From Pseudomonas cremoricolorata DSM 17059 = NBRC 16634 (GTDB lineage: Bacteria; Pseudomonadota; Gammaproteobacteria; Pseudomonadales; Pseudomonadaceae): a DNA stretch of 64,000 bases. The notes below the pieces were generated by a model, which was not told the origin of the DNA, did not search any database, and saw only the letters and a program-made list of their open reading frames with translations. Position 1 is the first letter of the stretch. Each line of letters starts with the position of its first letter. Positions 58,103 through 64,000 of the stretch are shown here, in pieces. Location: the NCBI RefSeq assembly GCF_000425745.1, contig NZ_AUEA01000010.1:124001-188000 (forward strand), written 5' to 3'. Made by a program: the position numbers and the translations under genes.

Positions 58103-58585
58103 TCAGTGGGCGTGGCTGTGATCCTGCTGTTCAGCGGGCGCCTGCTGCTGCACGGCGACCTGTACGGTGACATCGCCCGCACGCTGGAAATGCAGCGTCA
58201 GCGGGAAACGCTGGCCGGCGACCAGCAGGCTGCGGTCCTGCGGTTGCAAAATCATCACGTGATAGGCGCTGGGGGCGAAGGTGAGGTCTTTGCCGGCGGG
58301 CACCTCGATGCTGTCGACCTGTTGCATCTTCATCGCACCGCCTGCGCCCTGCACATGCTCGTGCAGCTGCGCATCGGCGCTCAGCGGGGTGTCGACCGAG
58401 AGCAGACGGTCATCTTCCTGGCCGTTGTTGTGCACGACGAAATAGGCCGCGACGTTCGGCGCGTTGGGCGGCAGGGCCAGCGACCAGGGGTGGGCGATGT
58501 GCAGGTCACCGACACTGTATTCATGGGCACTGGCGAATGCGCCGGGCAGCAGCAGGGCGGCCACGACGAGGGCTTGCTTGAGCAT
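58103..58585 (-). CDS. Periplasmic copper chaperone PCu(A)C
   Basis: A 160-residue protein with a signal peptide ending ASA and a cupredoxin-like PCu(A)C domain. The copper ligands are spread across LHEHVQGAGGAMKM and AYHVMIL, fitting the H-M-x-M/H-x-M pattern of the family. It delivers Cu(I) to the CuA site of cytochrome oxidase in other bacteria. A His-rich tail (QQDHSHAH) ends the protein. It is within the copper cluster. Confidence 0.93.
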   Translation of the reverse strand: MLKQALVVAALLLPGAFASAHEYSVGDLHIAHPWSLALPPNAPNVAAYFVVHNNGQEDDRLLSVDTPLSADAQLHEHVQGAGGAMKMQQVDSIEVPAGKDLTFAPSAYHVMILQPQDRSLLVAGQRFPLTLHFQRAGDVTVQVAVQQQAPAEQQDHSHAH

Positions 58586-58632
58586 GATGAAGCTCCGATC
58601 GATTGAGGTTCAGGCGGGCAGCGCTGGATGAC

Positions 58633-59019
58633 TCAAGCGAGGGGAGAGGCGCGAGGATTGATGCCAGGCCATTGCTGGCGCGGCGTGGGTCGGTAGGTGG
58701 GGTGCTCGTCGAGCGCACCGATGACCCGTTGTGGCGGTGTGCGCAATTGCGGCGCCTGGCCGCCGAGGGCCAGCAGCGGCGCGGCGCCCGAGCAGCACCA
58801 GCAGTGCTGCATGTTCGAGTGGTCGTCCTGCGACTGGCCAAGATCGATCTTGGCCAGCCCTTGCACGTGCGCCAGTGCCTTGCCACCGCTGGTACAGAAC
58901 GCGCCCCACAGCAGCTGCTCGGCCGGGCCTTTCGACGCGGCGGCAGAGAGCGGCATGGCCAACAAGTTGAACAGCACTGCCAGGCAGGCGATCCAGGCGA
59001 TGTGGCGACGTGGGGGCAT
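58633..59019 (-). CDS. DUF2946 family protein, first gene of the copper cluster
   Basis: A 128-residue protein with a signal peptide (IAWIACLAVLFNLLAMPLSAAA) and the DUF2946 signature with Cys-rich HCWCCSGAAPLLAL plus a conserved H-rich segment. It is the first gene in the transcription order of the copper cluster. The upstream region holds a palindrome that could be an operator. Function unknown. Confidence 0.85.
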   Translation of the reverse strand: MPPRRHIAWIACLAVLFNLLAMPLSAAASKGPAEQLLWGAFCTSGGKALAHVQGLAKIDLGQSQDDHSNMQHCWCCSGAAPLLALGGQAPQLRTPPQRVIGALDEHPTYRPTPRQQWPGINPRASPLA

Positions 59020-59075
59020 GGAGAGATCCGGTCAGGAATCAGGTGCGCATTGTACGGCGCAGTATAGGGAAAAAT

Positions 59076-59091
59076 ATCACCGTGCGGTGAT
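59076..59091. promoter_or_regulatory. Palindrome ATCACCG-TG-CGGTGAT, candidate operator
   Basis: Two perfect 7-base arms separated by 2 bases lie 56 bp before the first gene of the copper cluster. A TACAAT -10 candidate (minus strand, 59054-59049) lies downstream and the site overlaps its -35 position. This looks like a repressor site for the cluster. The regulator is not identified. Confidence 0.5.
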
Positions 59092-59135
59092 GTGCCGCAG
59101 TCGCGCGGCACACCCCCTTGGACTGCGACCCAGGG

Positions 59136-59987
59136 TCAGGCTTTGCGACCGAGCAGGCCGCGTACGGTTTCCTGCAGGTCGGCAGGCAGCACCACGATCT
59201 TGGCGTTGTCGCTGGCGGCCAGGGTTTCCATGGCGCCGATGTAGCGCTCGCCCAGCAGGTACATGGCCGGCGTGGTTTCGCTGCCGATCGCCTCGCGCAC
59301 CAGGGTGATCGAACGGGCCGAGGCTTCGGCCAGGTTGATCTGCGCCTCGGCATCCAGACGCGCCGACTGCATGCGTGCTTCGGCTTCGAGAATCGCCGCC
59401 TGCTTGGCACCTTCTGCGCGGGTCACTTCGGCCTTACGCTCACGTTCGGCGGCGGCCTGACGCTCCATGGCGACCTGCATGCTCGGCGACGGCTTTATGT
59501 CCTGGATCTCGACCGAGCGCACGGTGACGCCCCAGTCTTCGGTCTGCTCGGACATCGCTTCGCGCAGGCGCGCCTTGATCTGCTCGCGGCTGGACAGGGC
59601 TTCGTCGAGGTCCATGGCACCGATGATGGCGCGCAGCGAGGTCATGGTCAGGCTGGTGACGGCGAAGGAGAAGTTCTGCACGCCGTAGGAGGCTTTCTGC
59701 GGGTCGACGACCTTGGCGAAGCACAGCGCGTTGGCGACGATGACGGCGTTGTCGCGGGTGATGATTTCCTGCTGCTGCACGTCGAGGATGATGTCCTTGG
59801 TCGGCAGGCGATAGGCGACCACGTCCATGTAGGGGATGAGGATGTTCAGGCCGGGCTTGAGGGTGCTGTGGTAGCGACCCAGGCGCTCGACGATCCACTC
59901 CTCGCCCTGGGGCACGATGCGCACCCCCTTGAACACGGTGATCAGAACGAACAGGGCAAGGGTGATGGCGACGATCAGGCTGGTCAT
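59136..59987 (-). CDS. SPFH/Band 7 membrane protein, QmcA-like
   Basis: A 283-residue stomatin/prohibitin-family protein with one N-terminal membrane helix (SLIVAITLALFVLITVF) and an SPFH domain (EWIVERLGRYHSTLKPGLNILIPYMDVV), then a long helical region (AAERERKAEVTRAEGAKQAAILEAEARMQSARL). Likely forms oligomers in membrane microdomains and may control proteases such as FtsH. It is paired with the NfeD gene upstream. Confidence 0.92.
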   Translation of the reverse strand: MTSLIVAITLALFVLITVFKGVRIVPQGEEWIVERLGRYHSTLKPGLNILIPYMDVVAYRLPTKDIILDVQQQEIITRDNAVIVANALCFAKVVDPQKASYGVQNFSFAVTSLTMTSLRAIIGAMDLDEALSSREQIKARLREAMSEQTEDWGVTVRSVEIQDIKPSPSMQVAMERQAAAERERKAEVTRAEGAKQAAILEAEARMQSARLDAEAQINLAEASARSITLVREAIGSETTPAMYLLGERYIGAMETLAASDNAKIVVLPADLQETVRGLLGRKA

Positions 59988-60012
59988 GATGCAGCGTCCT
60001 TTGGTTGCGGAT

Positions 60013-60450
60013 TCAGGCCCGGGTGATGCGGGCGGTGTTGCCTTCTATGGCGGTCAGGCGCACGCGCTCGCCCGCAGCGATGTCGGTGTCGGCGACACAG
60101 ACCCATTCTTCGTTGCCCAGAACCGGCTTCTGGAAGCGCACGCGGCCTTTCTGGAATTCGGACACGCTTGCGGTGAGCAGCCCCACCTCACCAATGACAC
60201 TGTCGGCGGTCCAGCGCGTATCGGCCTTCTTGCGCCGAAACAGCTTGAACCAGAGCAGGGTGGTGACCGATGAGAACAGCACCCAGAGCAGCACCTGGGT
60301 GGCCAGGTTGAGGCTGGGGGCGACGAGGGCGATGAGAGCGACCAGCACGGCGCCGATGCCGAACCAGATGATGAAGAAGGTCGGCAGGATCAGTTCGAGC
60401 AGGATCAGCGCGACACCGAATACCAGCCAGGTCCACCATTGCATGTCCAT
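60013..60450 (-). CDS. NfeD family membrane protein
   Basis: A 145-residue protein with membrane segments at about 6-22 and 30-75 and a C-terminal OB-fold domain (SVIGEVGLLTASVSEFQKGRVRFQKPVLGNEEWVCVADTDIAAGERVRLTAIEGNTARI). NfeD proteins partner with SPFH proteins, as here, where the SPFH gene follows 25 bp downstream. Function not defined. Confidence 0.92.
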   Translation of the reverse strand: MDMQWWTWLVFGVALILLELILPTFFIIWFGIGAVLVALIALVAPSLNLATQVLLWVLFSSVTTLLWFKLFRRKKADTRWTADSVIGEVGLLTASVSEFQKGRVRFQKPVLGNEEWVCVADTDIAAGERVRLTAIEGNTARITRA

Positions 60451-60570
60451 ATGGAAGGTCTTCCGAAAAGAGAACGCGCAGCTTACGGCAGATCAGTGGC
60501 CGCCGACCATGACCTGAGCTCTGCAACACGTGCAGGAAAGATCCTCAGTGGCTGTAAGACCGAGCCGCGA

Positions 60571-61290
60571 TCACAGCGCCAATGCCGCCAGTAGCTGATC
60601 GACCTGGACGAACTCGCGGTCCACCGCTGGCAATGCCGGGCGCTTGAGCACCAGCACCGGGATACCCCGTTCACGCGCCACCTGCAATTTCGGCTCGGTG
60701 GCAACGCTGCCGCTGTTCTTGCTCACCAGCACGTCGATTGCGCGGCGCTGGAACAGCGCGCGCTCGCCTTCGAGAGTGAACGGGCCACGGGCGCCAATCA
60801 CCTCGCAGCGCTCATTGCCAGGGCAAGCGTCGAGCGCGCGCAGGGTCCAGAACTGCTCGGGCGGGATCTCTGCCAGATGCTGTAACGGCTCGCGGCCCAG
60901 GGTGAACAGTGGCCGGCGAAAGCTGCGCAATGCGCCGACCAGTGCAGGCCAGTCGTCGACCTCGCGCCAGTCGTCACCGCACTGCGCTTGCCAGGCCGGT
61001 CGCCGCAGCGCCCAGCAGGCAACGCCGGCGGCGCGCGCAGCGAGTGCCGCGTTGTGGCTGATTTGCGCAGCATACGGATGGGTGGCGTCGATCAGCAGGT
61101 CGATGCCGGCTTCACGTAAGTACTGCGCCAGGCCGTCGGCGCCGCCGTAGCCGCCGACCCGCACCTGGCAGGCCAGGTCGGTCGGCACCCGGCCGACGCC
61201 GGCCAGGCTGTAGATGTGTTCGGGGCCAAGCCTGCGCGCGATCGCCAGGGCTTCGGTGACGCCGCCCAGCAGCAGGATGCGCCGACTCAT
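60571..61290 (-). CDS. cobK: Precorrin-6A reductase CobK
   Basis: NADPH-dependent reductase that converts precorrin-6A to precorrin-6B in cobalamin synthesis. The 239 residues include [37 protein letters not shown] and [24 protein letters not shown]. The start at 61290 overlaps the cbiD stop by 4 bp. It completes the cobL-cbiD-cobK operon. Confidence 0.93.
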   Translation of the reverse strand: MSRRILLLGGVTEALAIARRLGPEHIYSLAGVGRVPTDLACQVRVGGYGGADGLAQYLREAGIDLLIDATHPYAAQISHNAALAARAAGVACWALRRPAWQAQCGDDWREVDDWPALVGALRSFRRPLFTLGREPLQHLAEIPPEQFWTLRALDACPGNERCEVIGARGPFTLEGERALFQRRAIDVLVSKNSGSVATEPKLQVARERGIPVLVLKRPALPAVDREFVQVDQLLAALAL

Positions 61291-62381
61291 GCCACCCCCG
61301 CCGTGCCGACGATGCCACCTTGGCGGTCGATGGCGAACACCTCCACCTGCACCTGCGCCGGCACCACGCTGCGGGCGAAGGCCCGGGCGTGGGCGCACAC
61401 GGCATCACCCAGGCGCACGCCCTCGGCATGTGCCAGGGCCAGCGCCTGCTGGCTGGTGTTGGCGGCGATGATCGCCTGTTGCAGCGCAGCGTCGGCGCCG
61501 AGGTCGGCGGACCAGGCGGCCAGTTGCGGCAGGTCGATACTGGAATGGCGGCTGTGCAGATCCATGTGCCCGGCGGCCAGCTTGCTGATCTTGCCGAAGC
61601 CGCCACACAGGCTCAGGCGCGCCATGGGCACGCGGCGCAGGTGCTTGAGCACGGCGCCGACGAAGTCGCCCATTTCGATCAGGGCGATGTCCGGCATTGC
61701 ATACACCCGGCGCATGCAGTCTTCGCTGGCGTTGCCTGTGCAGGCGGCGATGTGCGTGTAGCCGTTGCTCTGGGCGACGTCGAGGCCTTGCTGGATGGAT
61801 GCGATATAGGCGGCGCAGGAAAACGGTCGGACGATGCCGCTGGTGCCGAGAATCGACAGCCCGCCAAGGATGCCCAGGCGTGGGTTCATGGTCTTGAGGG
61901 CCAGTTGCGCGCCGTCGCGCACGTTCACCGTGACCTCGAAACCGCCTTCGAAGCCGTGCTCACCGGCCAGCTGTTGCAGGTGCTCGCTGATCATCCGCCG
62001 CGGCACCGGGTTGATTGCCGGCTCGCCCACCGCCAGCACCAGGCCGGGGCGGGTGACGGTGCCGACGCCGGTGCCTGCGACGAAGCGGATACCGGGGGTG
62101 TCGAGCAGGCGCACCTGGCTATAGAGCAGGGCGCCGTGGGTCACGTCCGGGTCATCGCCGGCATCCTTGAGCGTGCCCGCTTCGGCGCCCTGCGCGCAGG
62201 TGCGGCAGAACTCCAGGCGCATCTGCACGACCTTGCCCTTGGGCAGGGTGATGTGCACGGCATCGGCGCTGTGCCCGGTCAGCAGCAGGCGCGCGGCGGC
62301 CAGGCTGGTGGCGGTGGCGCAGCTGCCGGTGGTCAAGCCACTGCGCAGCGGCGCGGGCTGTTCGCGGGTTTCTTCACGCAT
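61287..62381 (-). CDS. cbiD: C1-methyltransferase CbiD
   Basis: A 364-residue cobalt-precorrin-5B (C1)-methyltransferase. [19 protein letters not shown] at the N-terminus and [15 protein letters not shown] with [25 protein letters not shown] are signatures. CbiD is best known from the anaerobic route; here it neighbours cobG, cobK and cobL of the oxygen-dependent route, so it likely replaces CobF. The start at 62381 overlaps the cobL end by 8 bp. Confidence 0.93.
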   Translation of the reverse strand: MREETREQPAPLRSGLTTGSCATATSLAAARLLLTGHSADAVHITLPKGKVVQMRLEFCRTCAQGAEAGTLKDAGDDPDVTHGALLYSQVRLLDTPGIRFVAGTGVGTVTRPGLVLAVGEPAINPVPRRMISEHLQQLAGEHGFEGGFEVTVNVRDGAQLALKTMNPRLGILGGLSILGTSGIVRPFSCAAYIASIQQGLDVAQSNGYTHIAACTGNASEDCMRRVYAMPDIALIEMGDFVGAVLKHLRRVPMARLSLCGGFGKISKLAAGHMDLHSRHSSIDLPQLAAWSADLGADAALQQAIIAANTSQQALALAHAEGVRLGDAVCAHARAFARSVVPAQVQVEVFAIDRQGGIVGTAGVA

Positions 62382-63585
62382 CGAGGGGCTTGAGCGCCTC
62401 CAGCAGGGTGATTGGCAGGGCCTGGCGCCAGGTGTCGAAGCTGCCCAGCGGCTGCGCCTGGGCAATGTGGATGCGGGTCAGCTCGCCGCCGTGCTGCTGG
62501 CGAAAGTGCGCCAGGGCAAGCTCGCTTTGCAGGGTCACGGCGTTGGCTACGAGCCGCCCGCCGGGTCGCAGTGCCGCCCAGCAGGTGTCCAGTACCCCGT
62601 CGCGGGTGACGCCGCCGCCAATGAACACCGCGTCGGGGCGCTCCAGACCCTGCAGGGCCTCGGGTGCGCTGCCGCGGATCAACTGCAGGCCGGGCACGCC
62701 GAGGGCATCACGGTTGAATTCGATGAATGCCTGGCGGCCAGCATCGGCCTCGATGGCCAGCGCTCGACAGCTGCGGTGGGCGCGCATCCACTCGATGCCG
62801 ATCGAGCCGCAGCCGGCGCCGACATCCCACAGCAGCGCGCCGGGCTGCGGCGCCAGGCGCGCCAGGGTGATGGCGCGGACATCGCGTTTGGTCAGTTGGC
62901 CATCGTGGCGGAAGGCGTTGTCGCTGAGCCCTGCCAAGGGCGACAGCGGCGTGGCAGCGGGCCCGGCCAGGCAGTCGACGGCGATCAGGTTGAGCGCCGC
63001 GACACGGGCGTGCGGCCAATCCTCGGCGCAACCGTGCAAGCTGCGTTCATCACTGCCGCCCAGGTGCTCGAAGACCTGCATTCGGCTGGGTCCGAAGCCG
63101 CGCTCGCACAGCAGCGCGGCGACGGCTGCGGGGGTGTCGCCATCGTTGCTCAGCAGCAGCAGGCGCACGCCGCTGTACAGCTCGGCGTTCAGCGCCGTCA
63201 GGGGGCGGGCCACCAGCGACAGCACGCTCACCTCTTGCAGCGGCCAGCCCAGGCGCGCTGCGGCCAGGGCGCAGGAGGAGGGCATCGACAGCACGCGCAG
63301 CTCGTCTGCCGGCAGCTGCCGCGCCAGGCTGGCGCCGACGCCATAGAACATCGGATCACCACTGGCCAGCACGCACACCGGCTGGCCACGCAGCGCCAAT
63401 ACCGGCGCCAGACTGAACGGACTCGGCCAGTTGACCTGCGCCGCGCTGACGCAGCGTGGCAGCAGCGCCAGTTGCCGCGGGCTGCCAAAAATCTGCCCGG
63501 CCGCCAGCAGCGCACGCCGGGCCTGTTTGCCCAGGCCGCTGAAGCCGTCTTCGCCGATGCCCACTACCGTCAGCCAGGGTGTCAT
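62374..63585 (-). CDS. cobL: Precorrin-6B C5,C15-methyltransferase (decarboxylating) CobL
   Basis: A 403-residue bifunctional enzyme. The N-terminal CbiE-like half ([32 protein letters not shown]) methylates C5, and the C-terminal CbiT-like half ([56 protein letters not shown]) methylates C15 and decarboxylates the C12 acetate. The start at 63585 places the [14 protein letters not shown] motif at the N-terminus. It heads the cobL-cbiD-cobK operon, divergent from cobG. Confidence 0.95.
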   Translation of the reverse strand: MTPWLTVVGIGEDGFSGLGKQARRALLAAGQIFGSPRQLALLPRCVSAAQVNWPSPFSLAPVLALRGQPVCVLASGDPMFYGVGASLARQLPADELRVLSMPSSCALAAARLGWPLQEVSVLSLVARPLTALNAELYSGVRLLLLSNDGDTPAAVAALLCERGFGPSRMQVFEHLGGSDERSLHGCAEDWPHARVAALNLIAVDCLAGPAATPLSPLAGLSDNAFRHDGQLTKRDVRAITLARLAPQPGALLWDVGAGCGSIGIEWMRAHRSCRALAIEADAGRQAFIEFNRDALGVPGLQLIRGSAPEALQGLERPDAVFIGGGVTRDGVLDTCWAALRPGGRLVANAVTLQSELALAHFRQQHGGELTRIHIAQAQPLGSFDTWRQALPITLLEALKPLDA

Positions 63586-63714
63586 GTGTTCCTCGAATGC
63601 ATACCGGCCAGTGCGGGTCGCGCCGGCCTTCGACCACCGGCTTTTCATGCCGCCGGACAAAGCAGGCATAATACCGCGCCTTCCACGCCGAAGCGCTCCT
63701 TGACGATTACCGGA

Positions 63715-64000
63715 ATGCCCCCTTTGAAGCAGGCCCCGCCCCTCGATGTCATTCCTCGCCCCTCGGCCTGCCCGGGGTTGTGGCGCATCGTTGCGGCCCG
63801 CGATGGCGGCATCTGCCGCATCAAACTGCCCGCAGGGCTGCTCTCGGCGGCGCAGGCCGACGCGGTGGCTGAGGCTGCCGAGCGCTATGCCGGTGGGGTG
63901 ATCGAAGTGACCAACCGCAGCAATCTGCAGATTCGCGGCATCGGCGCCGACCACGCCGGCCTGGTCGAAGCCCTGCTGGCCGCCGGCCTCGGCCCGCGTC
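63715..64000 (+). CDS. cobG: Precorrin-3B synthase CobG, C-terminus beyond the window
   Basis: The first 95 residues are visible: a short leader, [24 protein letters not shown], then [17 protein letters not shown], the nitrite/sulfite-reductase ferredoxin-like half-domain that begins CobG. CobG uses O2 to convert precorrin-3A to precorrin-3B. The rest lies past the right edge. It is divergent from cobL. I see no B12-box riboswitch in the 129-bp gap. Confidence 0.88.
   Translation, partial: MPPLKQAPPLDVIPRPSACPGLWRIVAARDGGICRIKLPAGLLSAAQADAVAEAAERYAGGVIEVTNRSNLQIRGIGADHAGLVEALLAAGLGPR

Noticed and set aside
63586..63714. Cobalamin riboswitch before cobG or cobL
   Set aside because: I found no B12-box sequence or matching stem in the 129-bp gap, and both genes start close to it.

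Overview
The window is a dense, GC-rich stretch of a gammaproteobacterial chromosome. Its gene content and order fit a fluorescent Pseudomonas, most likely of the P. putida group. The best support is the long block from proA to amn (about 12.5-45.7 kb), which runs in essentially the same order as the nadD/pbpA/rodA/lipA/leuS/hemL/thiE/thiD/ladS/amn region of P. aeruginosa. I see no tRNA or rRNA genes, CRISPR array, prophage or intact insertion sequence.

Layout. 1-12.2 kb: a truncated aldehyde dehydrogenase with a sigma-54-type promoter and its divergent enhancer-binding regulator, then mpl, ubiX, small lipoprotein and oxidoreductase genes, a MORN-repeat/C13-peptidase lipoprotein, a CidA/LrgB pair, a Lon-N-domain protein, a DedA-PAP2 fusion and a 3-methyladenine glycosylase. 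12.5-23.8 kb: proA, nadD, rsfS, rlmH, then the rod-shape and cell-wall set (PBP2, rodA, mltB, rlpA, dacA), then ybeD-lipB-lipA. 24-36.2 kb: LD-carboxypeptidase, a second MltB-type transglycosylase, arfA with a 3' hairpin, holA, lptE, leuS, ydcF, lnt, corC, ybeY and ybeZ. 36.5-47.1 kb: DUF1820 and Sel1-repeat genes, hemL, thiE, thiD, a LadS-like sensor kinase, an AidB-like acyl-CoA dehydrogenase, amn, rluE and an Lrp-family regulator. 47.1-52.4 kb: a structured intergenic region with a strong terminator, a secreted protein, a YegD-like Hsp70, cbpA-cbpM, a GNAT enzyme, and a highly folded leader in front of a small split or coupled gene pair. 52.4-60.5 kb: a cycA-type permease with a MITE-like palindrome just before its start, a copper-uptake cluster and a QmcA/NfeD pair. 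60.6-64 kb: cobalamin genes cobK, cbiD and cobL, with cobG diverging and running off the right edge.

The genes are mostly housekeeping and are tightly packed, with many ATGA-type overlaps that suggest translational coupling. The most unusual parts are non-coding: the multi-hairpin leader at about 51.73-51.98 kb, the structured intergenic region at 47.27-47.44 kb, the 141-bp palindrome at 53.83-53.97 kb and the non-stop-type hairpin of arfA. Also notable are the absence of miaB from its usual place beside ybeZ, and a LadS-like kinase that lacks the receiver domain.

All functional calls are from reading translated sequence and motifs. No database search was run.
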